Of a stretch of 64,000 nucleotides of DNA, positions 8,314 through 17,852 are shown in pieces (position 1 is the first letter of the stretch; every line of letters begins with the position of its first letter). A program made the position numbers and the translations under genes. The stretch spans positions 434,001 through 498,000 of the forward strand of contig NZ_OY781114.1 in assembly GCF_963676485.1 (NCBI RefSeq). Direction: 5' to 3'. The DNA is from an uncultured Cohaesibacter sp. GTDB taxonomy: Bacteria > Pseudomonadota > Alphaproteobacteria > Rhizobiales > Cohaesibacteraceae. Under the pieces are notes generated by a model. The model searched no databases. It was not told the DNA's origin and saw nothing but the letters and a program-made list of their open reading frames with translations.

Positions 8314-9480
8314 ATGTCTTTCAGACGAATTATTTTCTGGGCTCACTTGGCCGTAGGTGTCGCTACGGGCCTTGTCATTTTTGCATTGGCCCTCACCGGC
8401 GTTCTATTGACCTATGAAATGCAGATCAAGGCAGCCTTCGACCCCAGCGTTGCGCCGTCAGCGAGCCAGACACAGCCGCTGTCTGCGGATGAAATCCTGC
8501 GAATTGCCAAACCGGCTTTCCCCGGCAAAACCGCTACGCTGAATTTCTACAGCGACGAAGGCAAGCCTGTGTCGGTCTCGGCAGGGCGCCATGAGAGCAA
8601 GCTGATCAACCCGTATGACGGCAGTTTCATTGAAAGCGGCTCCAACCCTACCGAAGGCTTTTTCGGCTTGATTGAGAGTATCCATCGCAATCTGGCCATG
8701 GGCTTTGATTCCATGGGAGGAGACATCGTCAAGATCAGCAATGTGGCTTTCCTGTTCATCATCCTTTCAGGCGCTTATCTTTGGCTACCACGTAAATGGA
8801 AATGGCCATTCCTGAGGCAGAAAATTTTCTTTCAGAAAATGCCAACAGCAAAAGCGCGTGATGTCAACTGGCACCATGTCTTTTCCTTCTGGGTGATCAT
8901 TCCGCTTGTCGCTGTTGTCGGCTCGGGAGCCGTATTGTCCTACCAGTGGGCAACCAATGCGGTGTTTGCCGTTGCCGGTCTGGAAGCGCCGCAAGGTCGC
9001 GGACAGGGCAAAGGCATGTGGGCGAAATCCACCGGCGGAGGCACCTCGGATTTACCTGCGGCCGAACTTGTTTCCTTCCAGTCAATCCTTGATAAGGCCA
9101 AAGGCGTTGAAAGCGGCTGGAACACCATTTCCATCATTGTGCCAAACTCAGACAAGGCCAAGACGGTGGATGTTTTGATCGATACGGGCAATGGCAAACA
9201 GGCATCAGCCCAGCAGACCATAACCTATGACAGGGAGACGGGCGCCGTTGCCTCGGTCAAGGGTCCGGACGAAATGGCCACACCCGCGCAGTCTCTGCGG
9301 CGCTATATCCGCTTCCTGCATACAGGAGAAGTCTATGGGGTGATCGGGCAAACCCTTGCGGGGATCGCGTCTCTGGCCTGCCTGTTCCTCGTCTGGACCG
9401 GCTTTGCGCTGGCCTGGCGCCGTCTCATCTCGCCTCTCTTCCGGCCCAAGGCCACGCCGACCCTGAAAGCACGCAGCTAA
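8314..9480 (+). CDS. PepSY-associated transmembrane protein
   Basis: A 388-residue inner-membrane protein. An N-terminal helix (residues 5-35, FWAHLAVGVATGLVIFALAL with its LTG motif) is followed by a PepSY-like periplasmic domain, two further helices near residues 145-160 and 190-212, a second periplasmic stretch and a final helix near 345-370 (GEVYGVIGQTLAGIASLACL). This is the layout of the PiuB/PepSY_TM family, often linked to iron or sulfite/ferric reductase-like functions. GGAG precedes the ATG at 8314. A terminator follows. The exact role is not readable from sequence. Confidence 0.85.
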   Translation: MSFRRIIFWAHLAVGVATGLVIFALALTGVLLTYEMQIKAAFDPSVAPSASQTQPLSADEILRIAKPAFPGKTATLNFYSDEGKPVSVSAGRHESKLINPYDGSFIESGSNPTEGFFGLIESIHRNLAMGFDSMGGDIVKISNVAFLFIILSGAYLWLPRKWKWPFLRQKIFFQKMPTAKARDVNWHHVFSFWVIIPLVAVVGSGAVLSYQWATNAVFAVAGLEAPQGRGQGKGMWAKSTGGGTSDLPAAELVSFQSILDKAKGVESGWNTISIIVPNSDKAKTVDVLIDTGNGKQASAQQTITYDRETGAVASVKGPDEMATPAQSLRRYIRFLHTGEVYGVIGQTLAGIASLACLFLVWTGFALAWRRLISPLFRPKATPTLKARS

Positions 9481-9514
9481 TCACAATCAACTGTACACAC
9501 AGTTGGGCAAGCGA

Positions 9515-9549
9515 AACCCGCAGGGCTATTCATAGCCTTGCGGGTTTTT
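9515..9549. terminator. Bidirectional intrinsic terminator
   Basis: AAACCCGCA-GGGCTAT pairs with ATAGCC-TTGCGGGTTTTT. It separates the convergent PepSY and ribB genes. Confidence 0.8.
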
Positions 9550-9587
9550 CATTTGTCTCGATCCGCAAGCCCTAAAGCAAAGCGCGA

Positions 9588-10691
9588 TCAGATGATATCC
9601 GTGCCGGTTATTTCCAGACCGAACCCGTCAAGGCCAACATAATGGCGCTCACGCGAGGAAAGAAGGCGAATGGAGGAAATGCCGAGATCCTTCAGGATCT
9701 GCGCACCAAGACCAATGTCGCGCCAGTCACTATCGCGGCCCTTGGCGCTAGAATGCTCTTCATTCTGGGCCAGTTCCAAGCCATCACGCGGACGCATGGA
9801 GCCGGTCGCCACACAAGGGGAGCCATCACGCAAATAAACAAGCACGCCGCGATCGGCTGCAAATTTCTCGGAGATCTTGTCCAGTGTGCCGGAGGTGCCA
9901 AAAATATCGGCCAGCACATTTTCCTGATGGATACGGACCGGAATGTCCTTGCCATCGCGGATGTCGCCGAAGATCAAAGCCACATGTTCCATGTCGTCAA
10001 ACTTGGCCTTGAAAGTCACCGCACGGGCCGGACCATGGCGGGTATCGATCGGGAAATCCTCGATCTGTTCGACCAGACGCTCGATACGCTGGCGATAGGC
10101 AATGAGATCAGCCACGGACACATGGGTGATACCATGCTCTTGGGCAAAGGAGATAATGTCCGGGCCCTTCTTGACCGTACCATCATCATTGACCAACTCG
10201 GAAATGACGCCAACCGGCGGCAGACCGGCCAGATTGCACAAATCCACAGCTGCTTCGGTGTGGCCTGAGCGCACCAACACGCCGCCTTCCTTGGCGATCA
10301 GCGGGAAAATATGACCCGGACGCACGAAATCGCTGGATACAGCATTGCCATTGGCGAGGCCATGCACCGTTATGCAGCGTTCTTCAGCGGAGATACCGGT
10401 GGTAGTGCCATGCTTATAGTCTACAGAAACCGTGAAGGCCGTAGAGAGCGGCGCATCATTGTGAGCCACCATCGGGTTAAGGTTTAGCCGACGCGCACTT
10501 TCGCCTGTCATTGGGGCGCAGACAATGCCCGAGCTATGGCGAATGATGAAGCCCATCTGCTCTGGCGTGATCTTGGTTGCAGCGACAATCAGATCGCCTT
10601 CATTTTCACGATCATCATCGTCGGTTACAACGACCATTTCGCCATTTTCAAATGCGCGAATGGCTTTGGCTACCCGTTCCATATCGGCCAT
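9588..10691 (-). CDS. ribB: 3,4-dihydroxy-2-butanone-4-phosphate synthase with degenerate GTP cyclohydrolase II domain
   Basis: The N-terminal half (residues 1-205) is a full DHBP synthase, which makes the four-carbon unit of riboflavin from ribulose 5-phosphate: DDDRENEGDLI, the acidic metal-binding region, and RPGHIFPL, HTEAAVDLC are all present. The C-terminal half has the GTP cyclohydrolase II fold, but where active enzymes have zinc-binding cysteines this one reads VRIHQENVLADIFGT and lacks them. It therefore should make DHBP only, the domain arrangement described as RibBX in other proteobacteria; a separate RibA is expected elsewhere. AGGA precedes the ATG. It lies downstream of aroC on the same strand. 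I looked for an FMN riboswitch upstream and did not find one. Confidence 0.92.
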   Translation of the reverse strand: MADMERVAKAIRAFENGEMVVVTDDDDRENEGDLIVAATKITPEQMGFIIRHSSGIVCAPMTGESARRLNLNPMVAHNDAPLSTAFTVSVDYKHGTTTGISAEERCITVHGLANGNAVSSDFVRPGHIFPLIAKEGGVLVRSGHTEAAVDLCNLAGLPPVGVISELVNDDGTVKKGPDIISFAQEHGITHVSVADLIAYRQRIERLVEQIEDFPIDTRHGPARAVTFKAKFDDMEHVALIFGDIRDGKDIPVRIHQENVLADIFGTSGTLDKISEKFAADRGVLVYLRDGSPCVATGSMRPRDGLELAQNEEHSSAKGRDSDWRDIGLGAQILKDLGISSIRLLSSRERHYVGLDGFGLEITGTDII

Positions 10692-10829
10692 GTTGTTCCT
10701 GTCCTCGTTGTTGTTATCCGTTATTCGGTGCTGGTTATATCAGTCTTCTCAGATCATTGAGACCGCACCTTTGCCGGTGCCGTCTATCGCCTAGAATTAA
10801 TATCTGTCGGCGAAAAAACAATTGGACAT

Positions 10830-11918
10830 TTAGCCCTGCTGGGCCCGATGCAGCAAAGTGTGGTCGGCCAGAACAAGCGCCATCATGGCCTCGCCGACCG
10901 GTACCGCACGGATGCCCACGCAGGGGTCGTGCCGCCCCTTGGTCATCACGTCCACTTCCTCTCCAGCGCGGTTGATGGATTTCTTTGGCGTCAGGATCGA
11001 GCTGGTTGGCTTGATGGCAAAACGCACCACGACATCCTGACCGTTGGAGATGCCGCCCAGAATCCCCCCCGCATGGTTGGAGAGGAATTCCGGTTGACCA
11101 TCCGGGCCGAGGCGCATCTCGTCGGCATTTTCTTCCCCCGACAGACAGGCTGCGTTGAAACCTTCGCCGATCTCTACGCCCTTGACCGCATTGATGGACA
11201 TCATCGCGCTGGCCAGATCCTGATCCAGCTTAGCATAGACGGGAGCGCCTAGGCCGACAGACACACCGGAAGCCACGATTTCGACAACCGCACCGATGGA
11301 AGAGCCGGACTTGCGAATACCATCCAGATAATCGGCCCAGAGGGCTGCGGCTTCCTTGTCCGGACAGAAGAAGGGATTGTTGCCCACCTCTTCCCAGTCC
11401 CAATTGTCACGATTGATCTTGTGTGGTCCCATCTGGACGAGCGCACCGCGGATCGTCACGCCGGGCACGACCTTGCGGGCAATGGCCCCAGCGGCGACGC
11501 GCATGGCGGTTTCGCGTGCTGAGGAACGGCCGCCGCCGCGATAATCGCGAATGCCATATTTCGCATCATAGGTATAGTCCGCATGGCCGGGGCGATAGCG
11601 TTCGGCGATGGTGCCATAATCCTTGGAGCGCTGATCGGTGTTGCGGATGAGCAAGCCGATGGAGGTGCCGGTGGTCACCTGCTCTCCGGTTTCGGGATGG
11701 GCAAAGACACCGGACAGAATCTCGACCTGATCGGCTTCCTGACGCTGGGTGGTATAACGCGACTGGCCCGGACGGCGGCGATCCAGATCTTTCTGGATTT
11801 CCTCGCGTGTCAAAGCGATCAGGGACGGGCAGCCGTCCACTGTGCAGCCGATGGCCGGCCCGTGGCTTTCGCCCCAGGTGGTTACACGAAAGAGATGTCC
11901 GAAACTGTTATGCGACAT
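10830..11918 (-). CDS. aroC: Chorismate synthase
   Basis: Converts 5-enolpyruvylshikimate-3-phosphate to chorismate, using reduced FMN, the last step of the shikimate pathway. Family signatures are present: [20 protein letters not shown] at the N terminus, the RPGQSRYTT and [15 protein letters not shown] blocks, [10 protein letters not shown] and [12 protein letters not shown]. About 362 residues, normal length. The ATG at 11918 (MSHNSFG) is preferred over a TTG nine bases upstream because it matches the family start and GGGAAG lies before it. Its neighbours fabI, histidine phosphatase and ribB are in the order typical of Hyphomicrobiales. Confidence 0.96.
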   Translation of the reverse strand: MSHNSFGHLFRVTTWGESHGPAIGCTVDGCPSLIALTREEIQKDLDRRRPGQSRYTTQRQEADQVEILSGVFAHPETGEQVTTGTSIGLLIRNTDQRSKDYGTIAERYRPGHADYTYDAKYGIRDYRGGGRSSARETAMRVAAGAIARKVVPGVTIRGALVQMGPHKINRDNWDWEEVGNNPFFCPDKEAAALWADYLDGIRKSGSSIGAVVEIVASGVSVGLGAPVYAKLDQDLASAMMSINAVKGVEIGEGFNAACLSGEENADEMRLGPDGQPEFLSNHAGGILGGISNGQDVVVRFAIKPTSSILTPKKSINRAGEEVDVMTKGRHDPCVGIRAVPVGEAMMALVLADHTLLHRAQQG

Positions 11919-12168
11919 GTGCGGCAAGCTTCCCGTCTCGAGCGATCATGGCAGGGAAAGACAAGTGGCCGCAGGGATATCTGCATCAACCCTCTTGCCC
12001 GCCAGCCTTCATGATCGGGCGGTTCCATGCGCTTTTGGCAGGAACGCCATAATGAAATCCAACGGGACTTTCTTAAAGAGCGAGAGCGCAAAGGTCAAAC
12101 GCCGGACCGAATTATTTCATTCCCCGGCGTTCTCTATGCCTGCATGAAAAGAGGATATATCGGTGCGC

Positions 12169-12696
12169 CTAGCGCGCGAAGGTCGTGGACCAATAACGAT
12201 TGCCCTTGCGCATGACCTTGTCGCCGACCATGCGGCCGCAATCACGGACGGTTTTCTGGGTCCAGTCGCGTGCGCCATTGACCCCGTTATAGAGCACCAT
12301 ATTGACCCCTTGGGAATCTCTATAGAGCTCGTAAGTGGTATAGATATGGCGACTTTGATCGGGTGAGCGCATGGAGACACGCTCATAGAGATGCAACCGG
12401 TTGTTGCTTTTGTTGCTCAGGGTCTCATAGCTCCAATAGTCGCCCAGCTTCCCTTTGCTGGCCTTGCCGATCTGAAATACAACTTCCTTCTCAGGGAATC
12501 TCTGATCGATCCTTGCGACGGACCCGTCTTCTACTTTGAAATGGTAAGCACGACCGGAGGATTCATTGCCGCCTTCGCAATAAAAAGAGCTTCCCTCTAT
12601 TGATGCCACGATGTCTTGTGCCGAGGCGACGGAGCCAAGGCCCAAAAGGGATACGCCCATCAAAACACTGACTGTCAGATTCGTGATTATTCTCAT
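12169..12696 (-). CDS. Unrecognised exported protein
   Basis: A 175-residue protein with a clear signal peptide (residues 1-26, cleavage likely after VASA before QDIVA). The mature part is soluble, with cysteines near residue 39 and at the C-terminal DCGRMVGDK that could form a disulfide. I do not recognise the family. GGGGAAG lies upstream of the ATG. It sits between aroC and the histidine phosphatase gene, all on the minus strand, but with large spacers, so it is probably transcribed alone. Confidence 0.65.
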   Translation of the reverse strand: MRIITNLTVSVLMGVSLLGLGSVASAQDIVASIEGSSFYCEGGNESSGRAYHFKVEDGSVARIDQRFPEKEVVFQIGKASKGKLGDYWSYETLSNKSNNRLHLYERVSMRSPDQSRHIYTTYELYRDSQGVNMVLYNGVNGARDWTQKTVRDCGRMVGDKVMRKGNRYWSTTFAR

Positions 12697-12860
12697 CTCG
12701 CCGCTTCCCCGGATGCAAGGAGCAGCGCACTGCCCCTCAAGCTATCCAATTTCCCGTTTCACAAGATAAACTTTATCAAAAGTATCTTAAACCTTCGTCA
12801 GAATAGGGTAGCAGATTTAAGTAAAAATTACCGAAAATTTTATTCAATTTGAAGCGAGTG

Positions 12861-12894
12861 TTGTCAAAATTATCAATCTTTGTAATTTTGACAA
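12861..12894. repeat. Perfect 12-bp inverted repeat
   Basis: TTGTCAAAATTA at 12861-12872 and TAATTTTGACAA at 12883-12894, separated by ten bases. It lies between the histidine phosphatase gene (ends 12950) and the exported protein gene (starts 12696), both on minus. The arms are AT-rich and no T-tract follows, so an operator is as likely as a transcript hairpin. Confidence 0.55.
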
Positions 12895-12949
12895 TAGCCT
12901 ATTGAGGACAGTCCTGAGCCTACCCATTTTCGTCACCGGCTGCTGTATC

Positions 12950-13546
12950 TCAAATCCAGCTGGCTTGTTGGCCATCCCAATAATAGATCTTGTCCTGTGG
13001 TGTTTTCAGCATCGGCGCTTCGAGTTCGGGTACTTTTTCAAGAAAGTGACGAACGATACGCAAGACACCACCGTGGGCGATCACAACAGTTGGCTTATCC
13101 AAGCTATGGAGCCAGTCTCCGACCCGCTCGGCAAGCATCTGATAGCTTTCGCCATTAGGCATGCGGGTGGTCCATTTGTCCTTTTCCCGCTCCCAATAAA
13201 GCTCGGGTTCACGAACCTTGATCTCCTCCAGCGTCCAGCCTTCCCAGTCGCCAAAGGAAAATTCAATGATCTTGTCCTCAAAGCGAACGCTCTTTGCCCA
13301 GTCGCTATCGGTCCAGCCAGCGGCTTCCATAACGAGGGCCAGCGTCTGGCGGGTGCGCGTCATCGGGCTACAAAAAAGGTTCGTATGCGTCGGATCAGGC
13401 AGAATTTCAGCCAGAACTCGCCCATTGCGGCGTGCCTGCCCCTCTCCCTTTTTGTTCAGCGGAATATCCTTTTGGCCTTGATAGCGATATTCAGCATTCC
13501 AGTCGGTTTCACCATGGCGAATATAGTAGAGTGGCGGGATTGGCAT
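12950..13546 (-). CDS. Histidine phosphatase family protein
   Basis: A 198-residue phosphoglycerate mutase/phosphatase-type enzyme. The phosphohistidine motif RHGETDWN stands at residues 9-16, the second Arg is in MTRTRQT and the second His in VIAHGGVLR. The frame is open upstream to 13642, but GAGGAG sits right before the tandem ATGs at 13549 and 13546, and the second gives the better spacing. It follows fabI on the minus strand, behind a terminator. The substrate is unknown. Confidence 0.88.
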   Translation of the reverse strand: MPIPPLYYIRHGETDWNAEYRYQGQKDIPLNKKGEGQARRNGRVLAEILPDPTHTNLFCSPMTRTRQTLALVMEAAGWTDSDWAKSVRFEDKIIEFSFGDWEGWTLEEIKVREPELYWEREKDKWTTRMPNGESYQMLAERVGDWLHSLDKPTVVIAHGGVLRIVRHFLEKVPELEAPMLKTPQDKIYYWDGQQASWI

Positions 13547-13735
13547 CATTTCTCCTCGGCGCCGCAAATGTGGCAGGTTCGGTGCGTGCAAAGCAGACAG
13601 GCTGCGGATCGTCACTGCATCGTTGGGCAAACTGTCTGACATCGTTAGCCGCCCCTTCCGAGGGCAAGCGCCGCGTCATGACATCTCACGATCCGATGGA
13701 TACCAGTCGGCTTGACTTGATGAGCTCTTTAGGCC

Positions 13736-13779
13736 AAAAAAAACACCCGTGGTCAACCAACAAATTTGGAAGACCACGG
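13736..13779 (-). terminator. Intrinsic terminator after fabI
   Basis: Arms CCGTGGTC at 13747-13754 and GACCACGG at 13772-13779, with an eight-base A-run on the plus strand left of the hairpin, which reads as a T-tract on minus. It ends the fabI transcript. Confidence 0.8.
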
Positions 13780-13849
13780 ATGCAAAATGCGGCAGCTTAG
13801 GTATCACCCGATCAGGCTAGCCTTTTTGAGGCGCCGGGCAATGTGCTGA

Positions 13850-14659
13850 TCAAACAGAAATATCAGGCGCGTCGACAGCCTTCATACCAACGGCATGATA
13901 GCCGGCATCAACATGATGCACTTCGCCTGTCACGCCACGCGAGAAGTCGGACAGCAGGTAGACTGCGGAATCGCCCACTTCATCAGTGGTGACCACACGA
14001 CGCAGCGGCGAGTTATATTCGTTCCACTTCAGGATATAGCGGAAATCGCCAATCCCGGAGGCAGCCAGCGTCTTGATGGGACCGGCGGAAATAGCATTGA
14101 CCCGAATCTTGTCCTTGCCCAGATCTTCGGCCAGATATTTGACGGAGGTTTCCAGAGCGGACTTGGCAACACCCATGACGTTATAGTGCGGCATAACCTT
14201 CTCTGCACCATAATAGGTCAGGGTCAGCATGGAGCCACCATTTGTCATCAGCTTCTCGGCACGTTGGGCGATCGCTGTGAAGGAATAGGCCGAAATAAAC
14301 ATGGACTGGGTGAAATTCTCAGCCGTTGTATCGATATAGCGCCCGGTCAGTTCGTCCTTGTCGGAATAAGCAATGCAGTGCACGACAAAGTCGATGCTTC
14401 CCCATTCCTCAGCCAAGGCCGAAAAGGCAGCATCGATTGTGTCGCTTTCGGTCACATCGCAGTGCCCTACCACAAAAGCGCCCAACTGTTCAGCGAGCGG
14501 CTCAACGCGCTTTTTCATGGCATCGCCCTGATAGGTCAAGGCCAGCTCGGCTCCGGCATCACTACATGCTTTTGCAATGCCCCATGCAATGGACCGGTTG
14601 TTGGCAACACCCATGATCAGGCCGCGTTTGCCTTTCAACAATTGTGGTTTGTCAGACAT
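13850..14659 (-). CDS. fabI: Enoyl-[acyl-carrier-protein] reductase (NADH)
   Basis: Reduces the enoyl-ACP double bond in the last step of each fatty acid elongation round. A 269-residue short-chain dehydrogenase of the divergent type: GVANNRSIAWGIAKA for NADH, Tyr159 and Lys166 in HYNVMGVAKSALE as the catalytic pair, and the ISAGPIKTLAASGIGDF block of FabI. AGAGGG precedes the ATG. The next gene on the strand is the histidine phosphatase, after a terminator. Susceptibility to triclosan-type inhibitors is typical of the family but cannot be judged here. Confidence 0.95.
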   Translation of the reverse strand: MSDKPQLLKGKRGLIMGVANNRSIAWGIAKACSDAGAELALTYQGDAMKKRVEPLAEQLGAFVVGHCDVTESDTIDAAFSALAEEWGSIDFVVHCIAYSDKDELTGRYIDTTAENFTQSMFISAYSFTAIAQRAEKLMTNGGSMLTLTYYGAEKVMPHYNVMGVAKSALETSVKYLAEDLGKDKIRVNAISAGPIKTLAASGIGDFRYILKWNEYNSPLRRVVTTDEVGDSAVYLLSDFSRGVTGEVHHVDAGYHAVGMKAVDAPDISV

Positions 14660-15171
14660 AGAAACCCTCTTGATTCTGTCATCGCGAACGATTCGCGTAG
14701 TGTCTGCGCTCTAACGCAATAATCTGTCAGAGGCTTATAGGCGGGATGATTGCTGCGGGCAATCCGCTAAGGTCCGGGTTTCCAACAGGCTGTCAAACAT
14801 CCCAATAGAAAATAGCAGGTCCCACGACCGGCAAATTTGTGCCAATCAAGTCCCTGCTCCAAGGCCCCAAGCAATCCATCTCGAGATTTGTGGAGCCTTT
14901 ATCCACCATGTTGCGATTAAATTGCAATGCTTAAATGGATGTGCCTTTGCCGCAGGCTGCTCAATAATTGTTACAGATTCTTAACCACCAAAGATTGGCG
15001 CAGACTTGTAACAGAACCAGCAGAGCTTCGGCACACCCTCACCTTGAGCCAACGAGGAAGTCGATACCCGGCGAGCGCACCCAAATCAGCTCACACAAAA
15101 AGAGGAGAGGCGCCGACCAATATCGGCATCTCCCGCTTTCTAGTGATCTTTCATTGCGTCACGCGTCCCGC
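14660..15171. other. Non-coding region
   Basis: The interval between fabI and the TetR gene, both on minus. Short frames here have no ribosome-binding site or recognisable product. I see no RNA gene or repeat. It should contain the fabI promoter. Confidence 0.4.
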
Positions 15172-15870
15172 TCAGGCAATCGCTGAAATGGGCATGGCTT
15201 CGCGCGGTTGGTCCGGCAGGAAATGGTATCCGACCAGAACACCCTTTAACGCGATGTCAAGGCGCTGTCGCAAATCGAAATTGCGACGACTATTCAACCA
15301 GATCTGCCCCATTCCAAAAAGGATGGACAGAATGATGTTACTCACATCATTCGGGGCCAGATGATCATCGACCTGTCCCTTGTCCTTTGCGGCGGCAAAC
15401 AGTCTCTCCAGAGTATAGCTCAATTGCGATATGGCGCATTTGTGCGAACGGCCGTCCTGCTCTTCTGCTGGCATATCGGCCTCGGCCGCGATGCTGCGCT
15501 GACAGATCAGGGTCAGCCATACCCCGGGCGAGCGCTCAAAGCTCCCCCCCATTTGGGCAACGACATCCTGAATCAGATTCGCCGGATCGCTCCACATCTC
15601 GGAGCGAGAGATCAACACCTTAAGCTCATCGATCACCCGAAGATTTGCTTCTTCGAGAATGGCGCGATGCAGCTGCTGCTTTGACCTGAAATGCCGGAAA
15701 ATCGCTGGCTGTGAAATGCCTACCTTGTAGGCAAGCTCTGTAGTTGACAGCGACAAGTGTCCTGACACAGCGATACAATCGAACGCTGCGTTCACGATCT
15801 CAAGCTGTCTTCGAGCACTGTTCATGCGTTGAACAGGTCTCTTTCTTGAAGATGAACCCATATTAGGCAT
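15172..15870 (-). CDS. TetR/AcrR family transcriptional regulator
   Basis: A 232-residue regulator. The N-terminal helix-turn-helix is clear (LSTTELAYKVGISQPAIFRH followed by FRSKQQLHRAIL, about residues 40-72); the rest is an all-helical ligand domain without a recognised specificity. AAGGGG lies about eight bases before the ATG at 15870. The gene is divergent from an FAD-dependent dehydrogenase at 16377, with some 500 bases between, so it may regulate that gene; this is inferred only from position. Confidence 0.88.
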   Translation of the reverse strand: MPNMGSSSRKRPVQRMNSARRQLEIVNAAFDCIAVSGHLSLSTTELAYKVGISQPAIFRHFRSKQQLHRAILEEANLRVIDELKVLISRSEMWSDPANLIQDVVAQMGGSFERSPGVWLTLICQRSIAAEADMPAEEQDGRSHKCAISQLSYTLERLFAAAKDKGQVDDHLAPNDVSNIILSILFGMGQIWLNSRRNFDLRQRLDIALKGVLVGYHFLPDQPREAMPISAIA

Positions 15871-16376
15871 CCAGCTGTCCCCTTGCTGTGATGCAGATAA
15901 ATAGCAATAATGAATATAATATATCTATTTACAGTGCAAATGCTATGAATAATACCCAAAACAGCGATATTATTTCGCGATATTGTGAATTCTGCTCGTG
16001 AACTCATGCCTTTCTGTGCGTAACTTAGCAAATCATAAGCCGGCAACTTTCAAGGCTTCCATAGCATAAAAAGCAAGTTCGAGTCGTCATTTACCACATC
16101 AAAGAAAAGCTCTGGTCCATCATGAGGCAGTCTTTAAAGGCGAAAACAGATTTTCCCAGAGATGCCCTTTAAGTTTGATTTTACCGGTATTTTTACCGAC
16201 TGTTTCTAGCGCCCACTCTATCTCATCCAAGCTCTCAAGCACTTTTGGATGACTTCTTTTCACAACAGGCGTCTTCTGCTAGGGTCTTGACCAAAAGCCC
16301 ACCTCTCGGTCCAGAATGCCGGATATCCGGCCTCGACCTTGCCTATCAAGTGACGTTACGAGTGAATAAATCAATC
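15871..16376. other. Divergent intergenic region, AT-rich
   Basis: Between the TetR gene and the FAD-dependent dehydrogenase. It contains AT-rich DNA at 15895-15990 and a direct repeat GCGATATT at about 15964 and 15978, a possible operator. The frame of the downstream gene is open back to 16245, but that part has no family resemblance. Confidence 0.4.
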
Positions 16377-17852
16377 ATGCATCCAGTGCCTGTGGAACCT
16401 GCCAAGCTTGACAGCGAAATCCTCGAACAATTCAAAACGCTCATCGGCGATCAGAATTGCCTAACCACTCCTGTTGATACCGAGCCCTATTGTCGCGAGT
16501 GGCGAGACAAGTTCTTTGGCAAGACTGCCCTTGTGCTCAAGCCCGGCTCGACCCAAGAGGTGAGCGCAGTGATGACGCTTGCCTATGAGCAGAATCTTGC
16601 GATTGTACCTCAAGGTGGCAATACCGGGTTGGTCGGCGCGCAGACGCCTGACGACAGCGGCAACCAGATCATCCTGTCGACAGAACGACTCAACCGCATT
16701 CGAACCCTGGATGCTGACAGCAATGTCGCTATCGTGGAAGCTGGCGTCGTTCTGGAACAATTGCAAACAGCGGCGGAAGAGGCCAATCGCCTGTTTCCGC
16801 TGGCGCTTGGGGCGCAAGGCTCCTGCCAGATCGGCGGCAATCTAGCCACCAACGCTGGCGGCACCAGCGTCTTGTCTTATGGCAACACGCGCGATATGGT
16901 ACTGGGCATTGAAGTCGTGCTGCCAGATGGGCGGATCATGAACAGCCTGCGCACCCTGCGCAAGGACAATACCGGTTATGATCTCAAGCATCTCTTCATT
17001 GGGGCAGAGGGTACGCTGGGCATTATCACCGCCGCTTCGTTGAAGCTTTATCCACGCCCGAAAGATCAGCAAGTGGCCGTTTTTGCCACAGAGACGCCGG
17101 AGAAGGCCTTCTCGCTGTTTGCTCTGGCACGGGACCATGCCGGTTCAATGCTCACCGGCTTTGAGCTGATGCCACGCATGGGGATGGAATTCACCATTAA
17201 GCATGCGCCCAACACACGCGACGTCATGGACGCAGCATATCCTTGGTATTGCCTTCTGGAAATCTCCATTGGTTCCCCAGCGGTCAACGGACGGGCGCTG
17301 ATCGAAGCCATATTCGAGGAAGCCTTTGAAGCTGGATTTGTTGAGGATGCCGTGTTGGCCGAGACTACACAACAGGCGGCAGACTTCTGGCGTTTGCGTC
17401 ACGGCATGAGCGAGGTACAAAAGCACGAGGGCGGCTCAATCAAGCATGACATCTCGGTGCCCGTCAGTTCCATTCCGGCCTTTCTGGCGCGCGCACTTCC
17501 TGCCTGCGAAGCAGCCATTCCAGGCTGCCGCCCCGTGCCCTTCGGCCATATGGGCGATGGCAACCTGCACTTCAACATATCCCAACCACTCGGCGCGGAT
17601 CGTGAGGCTTTTCTGGCGCGCTGGGAAGAGATAAACGCCATGGTCCATGCCATCGTGATCGATATGGGCGGCTCCATTTCCGCCGAGCATGGCATTGGCA
17701 CCTTGAAGCGGGATGAATTGCCCGCAGTGAAGGATCCGGTTGAAATGGACATCATGCGACGGATCAAAGAACTGTTTGACCCCAAGGGTTTGATGAACCC
17801 TGACAAGCTGCTCAAATCCGCCATCTCCACGAAGGAAGACCAAGACGCATGA
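16377..17852 (+). CDS. FAD-binding 2-hydroxyacid dehydrogenase (D-lactate / D-2-hydroxyglutarate type)
   Basis: About 491 residues. The FAD_binding_4 domain carries PQGGNTGLVGAQTPD and GGNLATNAGG for FAD; the C-terminal FAD-oxidase domain carries the metal-binding HMGDGNLHFN and the family ending SAEHGIGTLKRDELP. Enzymes of this group oxidise D-2-hydroxyglutarate, D-lactate or related hydroxyacids and pass electrons to an acceptor. The substrate cannot be decided by eye. The ATG at 16377 begins the homologous part; upstream in-frame codons to 16245 are possible but unlikely. Its stop overlaps the start of an acetyltransferase gene by four bases. Confidence 0.88.
   Translation: MHPVPVEPAKLDSEILEQFKTLIGDQNCLTTPVDTEPYCREWRDKFFGKTALVLKPGSTQEVSAVMTLAYEQNLAIVPQGGNTGLVGAQTPDDSGNQIILSTERLNRIRTLDADSNVAIVEAGVVLEQLQTAAEEANRLFPLALGAQGSCQIGGNLATNAGGTSVLSYGNTRDMVLGIEVVLPDGRIMNSLRTLRKDNTGYDLKHLFIGAEGTLGIITAASLKLYPRPKDQQVAVFATETPEKAFSLFALARDHAGSMLTGFELMPRMGMEFTIKHAPNTRDVMDAAYPWYCLLEISIGSPAVNGRALIEAIFEEAFEAGFVEDAVLAETTQQAADFWRLRHGMSEVQKHEGGSIKHDISVPVSSIPAFLARALPACEAAIPGCRPVPFGHMGDGNLHFNISQPLGADREAFLARWEEINAMVHAIVIDMGGSISAEHGIGTLKRDELPAVKDPVEMDIMRRIKELFDPKGLMNPDKLLKSAISTKEDQDA

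Noticed and set aside
10692-10829. FMN riboswitch upstream of ribB
   Set aside because: The conserved RFN-element blocks are absent from the 138 bases between aroC and ribB.
16060-16095. tRNA-like T-arm GTTCGAGTC
   Set aside because: No acceptor stem, anticodon arm or CCA is found around it.
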